From NCBI RefSeq assembly GCF_030160635.1, contig NZ_BSOS01000005.1:62001-126000 (forward strand): a stretch of DNA of 64,000 nucleotides. The letters are read 5' to 3'. Numbering within the stretch: the stretch's first letter is position 1; each line of letters begins with the position of its first letter. The translations under genes were made by a program, and so were the position numbers. Shown here in pieces: positions 53,783 to 62,622 of this stretch. This DNA is from Acidocella aquatica (GTDB lineage Bacteria > Pseudomonadota > Alphaproteobacteria > Acetobacterales > Acetobacteraceae). The notes under the pieces were generated by a model. The model did not search any database. It worked only from the letters and a program-made list of their open reading frames with translations, and was not told the DNA's origin.

Positions 53783-54876
53783 AGCCTCCTGGAAAAGTTA
53801 AAAAGCGACGAACCGGTCCGTTCTCCGGTGCTGGCTAATTCCGCAAGATCGGCAATATCACCCAGCACATCAACACAATGGCGAATGAACATCCGCCCCG
53901 GCTCGCAGGGCGCAAGCGGGGTTTGCTCCGTCTCCATCAGCCATTCCAGCAAACAGGCGGGCAGATTGCAGCCAAGTTGCGAGGGGAAATCCACCCAGGC
54001 CGGAAATCTTGGATTCATCTCAAAAACAAGATGCCGCTGCCCCGGCGCCTTGATGAGTTCCAGCTCAAAGGGCCCTGCCCAGCGGAGCGCGCGGATAAAC
54101 CGGCGGGCAAGATCGTCGATCCGCGTATCCGCCACGACCACACCAGCAAACCCCTTACCCGCCGATGTGCGCAGCATTTTCCGGATGGAACAACTACCGA
54201 TGATGCCGCCTCGGCCATCTCCCAGGCCGACAACGTCATATTCCTCGCCGACCACCATCTCCTGCACCATCACGGGCAGCCCCCACATCTCGGCAATATC
54301 CTTAAAAGCGGCGTAGAGCTCTGCTTCCGTGGCTGCCAGATGCGCCTCATAATATATCCCTTTCACATAGATCGGATACCCGATCTGCTCCGCAAATCTG
54401 GCCAATTCCACTGCATCATGCGCCATTCTCGTTTTCGGCGTGGGGATATCAATCCGGTGGCAAAGGAGCGAAAGCGCATCCTTGCGGCGCCGCAAAAAAG
54501 CCGCCTTACCCGGCAACATCATCTTGATCCCGCGATGCGCAAGAACCCCTTGCAGCTCAATATAATTCATAATTTCGGAATCGAGACACGGAATGATGAA
54601 ATCAATCTTCTCTTTCTCAAGAATGCTTTCCAGACGCTCCATGAGCGCCCGAGCGCCGGCCCTTGGATACGGCATCAAATAAACCGCATCGAGATGACTG
54701 TTGTCCCGGCAATAGATCGTGCTTTCCATCGGGTCATAAGAAAATCCGATGATCCTGACACCGGGAAACCGCCGCCGCAAACTCGCAATCACCGCGGCTC
54801 CAGGCTGCGGATTGTCGCCTCGATGCAACCCCGTAACCGCGACGGATACCGCGTTAATGGGGATTGGCTTTGTCAT
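53779..54876 (-). CDS. ATP-grasp domain ligase (CarB-like)
   Basis: 365 residues from the ATG at 54876; it overlaps the end of the PqqD-like gene by 23 bp. The N-terminal part (VAVTGLHRGDNPQPGAAVIA) is a Rossmann-like pre-ATP-grasp domain; ATP-grasp motifs are YPIYVKGIYYEA (Lys 172), VMVQEMVVGEEYDVVGLG, and the metal site FEMNPRFPAW (Glu 286, Asn 288). Such enzymes form amide or thioester bonds through an acyl phosphate. The acceptor here is unknown; the PqqD-like neighbour suggests a peptide or carrier. Confidence 0.88.
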   Translation of the reverse strand: MTKPIPINAVSVAVTGLHRGDNPQPGAAVIASLRRRFPGVRIIGFSYDPMESTIYCRDNSHLDAVYLMPYPRAGARALMERLESILEKEKIDFIIPCLDSEIMNYIELQGVLAHRGIKMMLPGKAAFLRRRKDALSLLCHRIDIPTPKTRMAHDAVELARFAEQIGYPIYVKGIYYEAHLAATEAELYAAFKDIAEMWGLPVMVQEMVVGEEYDVVGLGDGRGGIIGSCSIRKMLRTSAGKGFAGVVVADTRIDDLARRFIRALRWAGPFELELIKAPGQRHLVFEMNPRFPAWVDFPSQLGCNLPACLLEWLMETEQTPLAPCEPGRMFIRHCVDVLGDIADLAELASTGERTGSSLFNFSRRL

Positions 54877-55198
54877 GGACAAACTGATCCAACGGATCGA
54901 GGGCAACCAATTCGTTCAGAAACAATTGAACATCTCTCGCTGCCATCGCATGATCGATACCATAACGTTGCTGCATCGCCGCCGGCAGATCGGCAATGCT
55001 GACGCCACCGACAATCGAACGGAGAATAAAACTAGCAACCGCACTCAGCCGGAAAAACATTCCCGATTTGGTGTCGAACACAAATTCATCGCCATAAAAG
55101 CGCAATCCGGAAGCAGGCAGTGCCGCCACGGTAGACGCATGCTCCGCATCTGCGATAACGGCAGGATCAACGGACTTGGCAGTAAGGTGGGCATCCAT
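54854..55198 (-). CDS. PqqD-like small protein (peptide-chaperone type)
   Basis: 114 residues. The segment about 35-100 (GMFFRLSAVASFILRSIVGG, then IADLPAAMQQRYGI and VQLFLNELVALDPL) has the strand-turn-helix pattern of PqqD proteins, which bind the leader of a peptide precursor. The N-terminal 30 residues are not conserved. First gene of the operon with ATP-grasp and decarboxylase. No PqqA, PqqE or radical SAM gene is nearby, so it is not PQQ biosynthesis. Confidence 0.78.
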   Translation of the reverse strand: MDAHLTAKSVDPAVIADAEHASTVAALPASGLRFYGDEFVFDTKSGMFFRLSAVASFILRSIVGGVSIADLPAAMQQRYGIDHAMAARDVQLFLNELVALDPLDQFVHDKANPH

Positions 55199-55492
55199 CT
55201 ATGTCCCTCCCGTACGTTAAATTGTACTCAATTTTGAGACCTGTTAACAAATAAATGTAAAAAAGACTTATTTTAACTTCTCACCCGGACACAAGCGAAT
55301 TGTTCTTTGCTTCTTTAAGGCATTGAGAGTAATATTAATAACCCAACAAACAGTACTTCGTTCATTGATTTGCATCAATGCCAAAAACAAATATTTGTTG
55401 GTAGTGTCGTTAATATAAAGATCATTAGGACGCGAAATTAAACTGATCGCTGCACTTTGTCGGCCTAAAGGCTGAAAAATAAGGAGTCTTCG
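55199..55492. other. AT-rich divergent promoter region with a palindrome
   Basis: The 294-bp gap separates the minus-strand PqqD operon from a plus-strand binding-protein gene. It is much poorer in GC than its surroundings. AACAAATATTTGTT at 55386-55399 is a perfect 14-bp palindrome and may be an operator for both sides. No regulator gene is next to it. A 35-codon minus-strand frame (55268-55375) is open but lacks a clear ribosome binding site. Confidence 0.55.
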
Positions 55493-57094
55493 ATGCTTTT
55501 AAGGAAACTGAGAAAGCTGGCTCTGTCAGCAACCATCTTCTCGCCTTTGGCAATTGGGGTCCTCGCGCCTTCCGCCGCGCAGGCGGGGCCTCAATTAAAA
55601 CCAACACCTTCCATTTTGCGGGTCGCTGTGCATGTAGGGCTGGAAACGCTCGATCCCATCACCACCACCGCCTATATTGATCGAACACATGGCTACCTAG
55701 TGTATGACACTCTGTTAGCAATGGACAAGAACTTCCAGCCACAACCACAGATGGTCGGCCACTGGACGGTGTCCCCGGACCAGAAGACATGGATATTCGT
55801 GCTGCGCGATGGGTTGAAATGGAGCGATGGCACCAATGTTGAGGCCGCCGATTGCGTGGCCTCGCTTGAACGCTGGGGTAAACGCGATGGTACCGGGCAG
55901 CAGTTGTTCGAAGATATCGCAAGCCTGACCGCGCCGGACAGCAAAACGATTGAGATACAGCTCAAAGCCCCGGACGATACTTTGCTGGATGCACTAGCGA
56001 AATTGTCATCGAACGTGCCGTTCATGATGCCCAAACGCATTGCCGAGACAAGCCCATACACATCCATTACCGACCCGACCGGCTCCGGCCCCTACATGTT
56101 CGTGATGAAGGACTGGGTGCCTGGCGAAAAAGCCGTGTATGTGAAGAATCCTTATTACAAGCCTCGCTCGGATACGCCTTCGCTCGCCGCGGGCGCAAAG
56201 ATCGCGCAGGCTGACGAGATCGATCTTATTCACTATGCCGACCCCAAAGCCGCGGCCAAGGCGCTGATCGATGGGTATGTGCAATATGATGAATCGCCGC
56301 CGATGAGCGTCCTGCCGATGCTCGAAGCAGACCAGAGCATTATTGTCGAACCGACATCACCGCCGGGCGCGGTTGGCATGCTCCGCTTCAACGCAGCCAT
56401 CCCGCCCTTCGATAACCCTGCCATCCGGCTTGCAGTGCTCGAGGCCATCAACCAGACCACCTACATGGAGGCAGCGTTCGGCAATGACCCGCGCTGGTGG
56501 CGCACCTGTTATTCCATCTATCCCTGCGGCACGACATACGCGACCGACTCCGGCAACTGGATTATGAAGCTGACCAACCCGCAGGCCGCGCGCTACGCCC
56601 TCGAAAACGCTGGTTACAAGGGAATGCCGGTGGTCGTGCTCGACCCGGTGGATATCCCGGTTCTCGCGGCTTTTACAAACGTCACTGTCAAGATGCTGAA
56701 AGATCTTGGCATGAAGGTCGAGGTCGAGAATATGACCTGGGACGAGATGCTGAAGCGCCGCAACAACCGCGGGACCGAAAACGGGTGGAACATATTCGAT
56801 ACCTGGTGGATTGCTGATGACATCTCCTCCCCGCAGGCGATCGCCTATTCCGGTGATCCCAAAACGGGTTGGGTAGGCTGGCCGGACGATCCGAAACTTG
56901 AAAAGGACCGCGTGGCGTTTACGGCGGCCACGACCCTGGCCGACCAGCAGGCCAAAGCCGCTCAGGTGCAAGCAGATGTACTGCAAGATGCAACAGTCGG
57001 AATTCTCGGCCAATTTTTCGAACCGATTGCTTTCAGCAAAAGCGTAACGGGTCTGACCACACCGGTCCAGTTTTTCTGGAATCTCCGGCCGTAA
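55493..57094 (+). CDS. ABC transporter substrate-binding protein, peptide type (DppA/OppA-like)
   Basis: 533 residues with a signal peptide ending PSAAQAG. LRVAVHVGLETLDPITTTAY, LVYDTLLAMDKNFQPQPQMV and FVLRDGLKWSDGTNVEAADC are the SBP_bac_5 family signatures. It binds peptides, nickel, sugars or other solutes in the periplasm. No permease or ATPase genes adjoin it, so it must use a transporter encoded elsewhere. It is divergent from the PqqD/ATP-grasp operon and might import a substrate for it or recapture its product; this is an inference. Confidence 0.92.
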   Translation: MLLRKLRKLALSATIFSPLAIGVLAPSAAQAGPQLKPTPSILRVAVHVGLETLDPITTTAYIDRTHGYLVYDTLLAMDKNFQPQPQMVGHWTVSPDQKTWIFVLRDGLKWSDGTNVEAADCVASLERWGKRDGTGQQLFEDIASLTAPDSKTIEIQLKAPDDTLLDALAKLSSNVPFMMPKRIAETSPYTSITDPTGSGPYMFVMKDWVPGEKAVYVKNPYYKPRSDTPSLAAGAKIAQADEIDLIHYADPKAAAKALIDGYVQYDESPPMSVLPMLEADQSIIVEPTSPPGAVGMLRFNAAIPPFDNPAIRLAVLEAINQTTYMEAAFGNDPRWWRTCYSIYPCGTTYATDSGNWIMKLTNPQAARYALENAGYKGMPVVVLDPVDIPVLAAFTNVTVKMLKDLGMKVEVENMTWDEMLKRRNNRGTENGWNIFDTWWIADDISSPQAIAYSGDPKTGWVGWPDDPKLEKDRVAFTAATTLADQQAKAAQVQADVLQDATVGILGQFFEPIAFSKSVTGLTTPVQFFWNLRP

Positions 57095-57138
57095 TAGCAT
57101 GTCTCGCGATGTGTCCATTGGTGTTTGATCCCGGACTT

Positions 57139-57244
57139 TAGAGCCTGATCGCTTTAAGTGCGATCAGGCTCTAGCCGTATTTCTGAGGGCGTTTCACGCT
57201 TTCGGCTCGCTCGGTTGAGCGAACCTCAAACGATCGCACTCTAG
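57139..57244 (+). repeat. Modular dispersed repeat, full copy 2 (106 bp)
   Basis: It has the same length as copy 1 (693-798) and differs at about three positions (one in the hairpin loop, two in the tail). It lies 45 bp after the stop of the binding-protein gene, in the same orientation, and could end its transcript. Confidence 0.92.
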
Positions 57245-57337
57245 TGGATAGGATCTGACACTTGGTACCCGCCCACGACCGTCCTTCGCTCTAGCTTTGA
57301 ACACTAAAATTAGTGCTCCGCCATCGCCGCCTTGGCC

Positions 57338-57856
57338 TCAGGCGGGAGCCGTTGGGCCCTCGGCGGAAACCCGCGCGCTTGCCATCCGCTCCAGGGCTTC
57401 GTCGTGGGCGGCTGCGGTGGCGCTTCTCACATAGTTTGCCAGCATGTCTGGGGTGGCAATCTCGATCATCACCCGGTTCTCAATCCAAAACTCGATCAGC
57501 TCGAACGCCGGGTGCCCGGGCGGTCCGCGCCAGCAGTTCAGCGTGCGCCAGCCCTCGCGATCACCGATGCGCTGCACAGTGGCGCGGTCTGTGTCCAGCG
57601 ACAACAGGACGTGGAACGGGAAGACCGCCGGGCTCTCGTTGCGGCCGAAGACGATCTGGCCGTCGCTCTGGCCCGGCGACATGGTAGTGCCGTCGGGGTA
57701 GATCTCCATCGCCGTCCCGTGCCCGTCCTCAGCGAGCATCATGACCGAGCCGGGACAAGGACCGAGGAATGGCCGCGCCTGCCAGCCGGCCAGTTCTGTC
57801 AGCACCTTGGCGACATGGCTCACGTCGAGTGCGGGAATCGAAACGTGATGGATCAT
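57338..57856 (-). CDS. VOC (glyoxalase-like) family protein
   Basis: 172 residues from the ATG at 57856, with AGGGAGGA before it. The start MIHHVSIPALDVSHVAKVLT is the typical first beta-alpha-beta unit of the vicinal oxygen chelate fold, with a metal His candidate in IHHVSIP, and the second half has WIENRVMIEIATPDM. Possible roles are dioxygenase, lyase or binding protein; nothing fixes the substrate. Confidence 0.7.
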   Translation of the reverse strand: MIHHVSIPALDVSHVAKVLTELAGWQARPFLGPCPGSVMMLAEDGHGTAMEIYPDGTTMSPGQSDGQIVFGRNESPAVFPFHVLLSLDTDRATVQRIGDREGWRTLNCWRGPPGHPAFELIEFWIENRVMIEIATPDMLANYVRSATAAAHDEALERMASARVSAEGPTAPA

Positions 57857-58312
57857 AGCGTCCTCCCTAAACGGCTTCGATAGCGCCGTTGTATGGGCCT
57901 CAATCGGAGCCCGATCAAGTTGGAGACTCTCGGATACCGCCAGGTTCATCAGTCAAACCCGTCTTTTGCGACGGCTGCTTTTTTGGTCGCGGGCTCCCTT
58001 GACGACGATGCCCAGAAGCGGACGCCGCGTTGGGCGGCAAGGGGGCGATTCCCATCGTTGGCTTCCAGTTCGGAACCGGGCCTTCGACCGACAGCCTTAT
58101 CGACGCACTGCTGGGAATCATGTGTGAGATTTTGACCACTAGCACTACTTTGGCATATTTTGGGTGGCGCTTTTGTCAGGGGCATATCACAGTGCGGACA
58201 TCGCCGAGGCGGAGGCAGCGCGAAGAGAGGTGGCACGCGAAATTCAGACGCCGGGATAAGTGGAATTTCTGCCTGAACCCGGCGATGATGCCGCAGAACA
58301 GTAGAGCAGCTT
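57857..58312. other. Gap with no reliable gene, likely decayed sequence
   Basis: Several overlapping open frames exist, but none has a believable start or family. A minus-strand frame contains a CPHCDMPL segment that could be a remnant of a zinc-ribbon protein. Its place beside a truncated transposase suggests degraded accessory DNA. Confidence 0.5.
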
Positions 58313-58500
58313 ACGAAGCGTACCCGCCATAACCACGCCCTGGCTTTCAAGGCCAAAGTGGCGTTAGCCGCTTGGAAGGGCGAGAAGACGTTGGCTGAAT
58401 TGGCGCAGCTTTACGATGTTCACCCGAACCAAATCACGACCTGGAAGGGGCAACTTGCGGAAGGTGCCGCCGGGCTGTTTGGCGGCGCGCCGGGCGCAGC
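58313..58500 (+). pseudogene. Truncated IS3-type transposase OrfA remnant
   Basis: TKRTRHNHALAFKAKVALAA-WKGEKTLAELAQLYDVHPNQ and ITTWKGQLAEGAAGLFGG match the helix-turn-helix OrfA start of IS3-family elements (HTH_Tnp_1). After about 60 residues the similarity stops at GLFGGAPGA, and no OrfB follows, so the element is broken. No credible start codon precedes it; no inverted repeats were identified. Confidence 0.8.
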
Positions 58501-58592
58501 AGGCCGTCATTCCAGAGAAGCATCTCTTTTTGAGGCGAGGCATCGTGATTATGTTCGGTCTCACCGGTATCAATTCTGGTGAAAGACTGAAC

Positions 58593-59510
58593 ATGCGAAA
58601 CATGATTGCGGTTTTTGGGCATCGCGGCGCGCGAGGTTTGGCGCCAGAGAACACGCTGGCGGGATTTCGCCTGGCTTCATGTCTGGGCTTGACGGGAGTT
58701 GAGTTTGATGTCGGCATGACGGCGGATAATGTCCCAGTCGTCCACCACGATGCGCGGCTGCATCCTGACATCGCCCGTAATGAGAGCGGCGTCTATGCCG
58801 GCGCGGATGCGCCGTTGATCAGAGCCCTCACCTATCAGCAATTGGCCACCTACGATGTCGGACGATTGCGCCCCGGTTCGGCTTATGCCCGCCGGTACCC
58901 AGGCCAACAAGCGCAGGATGGGGAGCGGATTCCAACGCTTGCCAAGGTTTTGACAACATGTGCATCGCTTGATCTGCTTGTGGAGATCAAGACCGCACCT
59001 GACCGGCCCGATATAACTCACACACCGTCGGAATTGGTCGAACAGGTATCGCGCGTTTTAGGCGCCGCGAAGTCGAGCGAGAATGCCGGGCTTATCGCGT
59101 TTGATTGGAGGGTGTTGGATGTGGCGGCACGACGCGCGCCATCTCTGCGGCGCGGCTGTCTGACGGACGCGAATACGGTGTGCCAAGCCCGTCTTTGGTT
59201 CGGTGATAGCAGACTTGATGCGCACGAACCGGAAAAGCCAGGTAGCGTGCCGCGCACCGTGGCAAGTACTGGGGCTGTTATATGGGCGCCCGACCATAAG
59301 ACCATCACTGAAGCCGATATAGCGGAAGCGCGGCGCCTGGGCCTTGCTGTGATTCCTTGGACGGTCAATGATCCCGACGATATTCAGCGCATGATCGAGC
59401 TTCGGGTGGATGGGATGATTTCAGACGTTCCAGACCAAGCGAAAGCCATGATTGCCGCCCGCGGCATTGCGCTCGCGGCGCCGGGCTTTGTTTCACGCCT
59501 ACGGATGTGA
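58593..59510 (+). CDS. Glycerophosphodiester phosphodiesterase
   Basis: 305 residues from the ATG at 58593; a start at 58551 is possible, and the frame is open back into the transposase remnant. AVFGHRGARGLAPENTLAGF has the catalytic His and Arg/Glu, GVEFDVGMTADNVPVVHHDA the metal site and second His, and LLVEIKTAPD the third metal ligand. VIPWTVNDPDDIQRMIELRVDG ends the barrel. It releases glycerol 3-phosphate from glycerophosphodiesters. No signal peptide, so cytoplasmic. Confidence 0.88.
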   Translation: MRNMIAVFGHRGARGLAPENTLAGFRLASCLGLTGVEFDVGMTADNVPVVHHDARLHPDIARNESGVYAGADAPLIRALTYQQLATYDVGRLRPGSAYARRYPGQQAQDGERIPTLAKVLTTCASLDLLVEIKTAPDRPDITHTPSELVEQVSRVLGAAKSSENAGLIAFDWRVLDVAARRAPSLRRGCLTDANTVCQARLWFGDSRLDAHEPEKPGSVPRTVASTGAVIWAPDHKTITEADIAEARRLGLAVIPWTVNDPDDIQRMIELRVDGMISDVPDQAKAMIAARGIALAAPGFVSRLRM

Positions 59511-59547
59511 GACCGGCTCCGAGCATCGCTCGTTTTGGGCTGTGCGC

Positions 59548-59653
59548 CAGAGTGCGATCGTTTGAGGTTCGCTCAACCGAGCGAGCCGAAAGCGTGAATC
59601 GCCCTCAGAAAAATAGCCAGAGCCTGATCGCACTTAGAGCGATCAGGCTCTGG
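59548..59653 (-). repeat. Modular dispersed repeat, full inverted copy 3
   Basis: Reverse complement of the same unit: AGAGTGCGATCGTTTGAGGT at its left end, hairpin CCAGAGCCTGATCGC / GCGATCAGGCTCTGG at its right end. The hairpin ends are CCAG/CTGG in place of TAG/CTA. It lies between the convergent GDPD and asd genes. Confidence 0.9.
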
Positions 59654-59736
59654 CTTGACGCAGGGCGTTCAAGCTAGCCGCATGAATTTATTCGCTCAAA
59701 CATGAAATTAGGGTATTTGGCGATTTGCTGAATACC

Positions 59737-60768
59737 CTAACCGGCCTGGCAGGCCAGAAGTTTTTGCGCGACCAGCGCCTCGGCGATCTGCACCGCGTTC
59801 AGCGCGGCTCCCTTGCGCAAATTGTCAGACACGCACCAGAAGGCCAGGCCATGGGGCACGGTGGGGTCCTTGCGGATGCGCGAGACGAATACCGCGTCCT
59901 CGCCCTTGCATTCGATGGGGGTGATGTAGCCGCCATCGACGCGCTGGTCGTGCACCTCCACGCCGGGTGCGGCGCGCAGGGCCGCGCGGGCCTCGTTCAC
60001 GCTCACCGGGTTTTCGAACTCGACATAAACAGCCTCCGAATGCCCGATGAACACCGGCACGCGCACGCAGGTGGCGATGACCTGAATGGCCGGATCGAGA
60101 ATTTTTTGCGTCTCGACCACCATCTTCCATTCCTCCTTGGTGGCGCCATCATCCATGAACACGTCGATCTGCGGGATGACATTGAAGGCAATGTCTTTCT
60201 GGAAGATCTGCGGCGGGTTCTTGTCGTGCACATAATGCACCTTGGTGTTGGCCAGAAGCTCGTCCATGCCCTCTTTCCCGGCGCCGGAAACCGACTGGTA
60301 GGTGGCGACGACAACACGCTTGATCTTAAATTTATCGTGCAGGGGCTTGAGGGCCACGACCATCTGGATGGTCGAGCAGTTGGGGTTGGCGATGATGTTG
60401 CGCTTACGGAACTGGGTGATCGCCTCCGGGTTCACTTCCGGCACAACCAGCGGCACATCAGGGTCCATACGGAACTGCGAGGTATTGTCGATGACGACGC
60501 AACCCGCCGCGCCCGCGCGCGGGGCGTGAATTGCCGAGATCGAGGCGCCCGGCGAGAACAGGCCGATGTCCCAGCCCGTGAAGTCGAAGGTCTCAAGGTT
60601 TTTCACGGTGAGGATTTTATCCTCCCCGAAGGACACCTGCGAGCCGGCGGAGCGGCCCGAGGCCAGGGCGGCGACCTCGGAGACCGGAAAATTCCGCTCG
60701 GCAAGGGTTTTGAGGATTTCGCGCCCGACCGCACCGGTGGCACCAACAACCGCAACCCTGAAAGACAT
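59737..60768 (-). CDS. asd: Aspartate-semialdehyde dehydrogenase
   Basis: 343 residues from the ATG at 60768; upstream frame extensions overlap the divergent gene. NADP motif VAVVGATGAVGREIL, IDNTSQFRMDPDVPLVVPEV, the catalytic Cys in NIIANPNCSTIQMVVALKPL, and the His in IRKD-adjacent PHGLAFW region are present. It makes aspartate semialdehyde for lysine, meso-DAP, threonine and methionine. Confidence 0.96.
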   Translation of the reverse strand: MSFRVAVVGATGAVGREILKTLAERNFPVSEVAALASGRSAGSQVSFGEDKILTVKNLETFDFTGWDIGLFSPGASISAIHAPRAGAAGCVVIDNTSQFRMDPDVPLVVPEVNPEAITQFRKRNIIANPNCSTIQMVVALKPLHDKFKIKRVVVATYQSVSGAGKEGMDELLANTKVHYVHDKNPPQIFQKDIAFNVIPQIDVFMDDGATKEEWKMVVETQKILDPAIQVIATCVRVPVFIGHSEAVYVEFENPVSVNEARAALRAAPGVEVHDQRVDGGYITPIECKGEDAVFVSRIRKDPTVPHGLAFWCVSDNLRKGAALNAVQIAEALVAQKLLACQAG

Positions 60769-60877
60769 CGCAACAATCTCCAAATTGAAAAGTGAACGGT
60801 GAAGTAAAACCAAAGGGGGGGCAACGCAAGGCAGGGGCTGGTTTGCGGCTCCCTTATGGCTCTGGCATAGCCGGCGC

Positions 60878-62113
60878 ATGACCTCTGGCCCCATTACCGT
60901 GCCGTCCCCCAAGGCAGCGGCGTTGTTGCGCCATAAGCCGTTCCGGCTGTTTTTCATGGCGAGGGGCATGTCCAGTTTTGCTTACCAGATCGCCGCGGTG
61001 GCGGTGGGCTGGCAGGTTTACGCGCTCACCCATAGCGCCTTCGACCTCGGGATGGTCGGGCTGGTGCAGTTTTTGGCGCTGGCGGGTCTGTCATTTTTCG
61101 GCGGCCACGCGGCTGACAAGTATGAGCGCCGGCGCGTGGCGCAGATTTGCCAGAGTGCCGAGGGCCTGGTGGCGGTGGTTCTGGCCTGGGGCAGCTTTGC
61201 CGGCTGGCTGAGCGTGCCGGAGATTTTTGCCGCCGTGGCGGTGCTGGGCGGGGCGCGCTCGTTCGAGAGTCCGGCGGTAAGCGCGTTGTTGCCTGGCGTG
61301 GTGCCGGTGGGATTGCTGCAGAAAGCCTCGGCGCTGACCACCGGGGTGTTCCAGTGCGCGATGATCAGCGGGCCGGCGGTGGGCGGGTTACTATACGCGC
61401 TCAGCCCTGGCGTGCCCTATGTGGTGATGGCGGTATGCTGGCTGGTGAGCGGCGCGCTGAACGGGGCGATTACACTGGAGCGCAAGGTGGAGGCCAAGGC
61501 GCCGCCTGATTTTCGGGCGGTGTTCGCGGGCGTGGGGTTCGTGCGCCGCAACCCGGCGATTCTGGGGACCATCTCGCTGGACCTGTTCGCCGTGCTGCTC
61601 GGCGGGGCGACCGCGCTGCTGCCGATTTATGCCCATGATATTTTGCACACCGGCCCCTGGGGGCTTGGCGTGTTGCGCGGTGCACCGGCGGTGGGCGCGT
61701 TGCTCATGACGGCGTTTCTGGCGCGCTTTCCCATCACCCGCCGCGTCGGCATGCGCATGTTCCAGGCGGTCATCATATTCGGCATCGCCACCGTGGCGTT
61801 CGCGCTCTCGCGCTGGCTGGTGTTTTCGCTGTTCGCGCTGGCGGTTATGGGGGCGGCCGATACCATCAGCGTCATCATCCGCCTCTCGCTGGTGCAGTTG
61901 GCGACGCCTGATGACATGCGCGGGCGGGTGGGGGCGGTGAACTATTTGTTCATCAACGCCTCCAACTTGCTGGGCGAGTTTGAGAGCGGGATGACCGCGG
62001 CATTGTTCGGCGCGGTTCCCGCGGCGGCGCTTGGCGGGGTGGGCACGGTTCTGGTGGCGCTGCTCTGGATGAAGCTTTTTCCCGCGCTGCGTGAGGTGGA
62101 ACGCCTGGAATAG
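60878..62113 (+). CDS. MFS transporter (EntS-like exporter group)
   Basis: 411 residues with about twelve membrane segments. FRLFFMARGMSSFAYQIAAV at the start, GGHAADKYERRRVAQICQ as the A-like loop motif, and the second-half MGAADTISVIIRLSLVQLAT-PDDMRGRVGAVNYLF are typical of the MFS_3 exporter group (EntS and relatives). It probably exports a small molecule by proton antiport; the substrate is unknown. It is divergent from asd. Confidence 0.88.
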   Translation: MTSGPITVPSPKAAALLRHKPFRLFFMARGMSSFAYQIAAVAVGWQVYALTHSAFDLGMVGLVQFLALAGLSFFGGHAADKYERRRVAQICQSAEGLVAVVLAWGSFAGWLSVPEIFAAVAVLGGARSFESPAVSALLPGVVPVGLLQKASALTTGVFQCAMISGPAVGGLLYALSPGVPYVVMAVCWLVSGALNGAITLERKVEAKAPPDFRAVFAGVGFVRRNPAILGTISLDLFAVLLGGATALLPIYAHDILHTGPWGLGVLRGAPAVGALLMTAFLARFPITRRVGMRMFQAVIIFGIATVAFALSRWLVFSLFALAVMGAADTISVIIRLSLVQLATPDDMRGRVGAVNYLFINASNLLGEFESGMTAALFGAVPAAALGGVGTVLVALLWMKLFPALREVERLE

Positions 62114-62170
62114 CCGAAAGTTCTGGAGATTTTAGATCGTTGCGCTATAGTTCCACAACGGAGGCAAAAA

Positions 62171-62488
62171 GTGGGCAATGCGCTTCAGTCTGTTCTGAGC
62201 AGTGTTTTCTCCTTCTGTGAGGTGCTCCTCAATTGCGCCGGCTGGGTTAACGATGCGGCATCCAGTTTTCTGTCCAGGCTGGGGATACCCCCATCGTATC
62301 AACTTTATGTTTTCCTGGTCATTCTGGTTGCCGTCTCGGTGTTCGCGCTGCGTTGGCTGGGCGGGTTCATGGGCTGGCTGCTGGTGTTGCTGCTGTTGCT
62401 GCTGTTGCTGCAGCGGGTTTTGCCTGATTTCACCTCCGCCAGCCCCCAGAACCTGCCGGTGATTCACCCGCTGCAATCCGCGCTTTAA
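62171..62488 (+). CDS. Small membrane protein, 105 residues
   Basis: It starts at GTG with GGAGG seven bases before. Two hydrophobic stretches (YVFLVILVAVSVFALRWLGG and GWLLVLLLLLLLLQRVL) suggest a hairpin in the inner membrane. No family recognised. A partial dispersed repeat begins at the base after the TAA stop. Confidence 0.6.
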   Translation: MGNALQSVLSSVFSFCEVLLNCAGWVNDAASSFLSRLGIPPSYQLYVFLVILVAVSVFALRWLGGFMGWLLVLLLLLLLLQRVLPDFTSASPQNLPVIHPLQSAL

Positions 62489-62544
62489 CCAGAGCCGGAT
62501 CACTTTGAGCGCGATCAGGCTCTGGCTGTTTTTCTGAGGGCGAT
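62489..62544 (+). repeat. Modular dispersed repeat, left part of a split copy
   Basis: Hairpin CCAGAGCCGGATC / GATCAGGCTCTGG and the first part of the tail (CTGTTTTTCTGAGGGCGAT) are present, then similarity stops at CGAT (62541-62544). The rest of the repeat resumes at 62915. Confidence 0.85.
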
Positions 62545-62622
62545 CTCTCCGTACACGCGAAGTACCTATCTCTTGCAATTCCGGGTCAATTCTTACTATC
62601 GTCTTCCCATAAGGGGGGCGTC

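Noticed and set aside
54854-55198. PQQ biosynthesis locus
   Set aside because: Only a PqqD-like protein is present; pqqA, B, C and E are not seen nearby.
58030-58332. Plus-strand frame of 100 codons before the transposase remnant
   Set aside because: No start signal, no family and overlapping frames of equal length on the other strand; probably decayed DNA.
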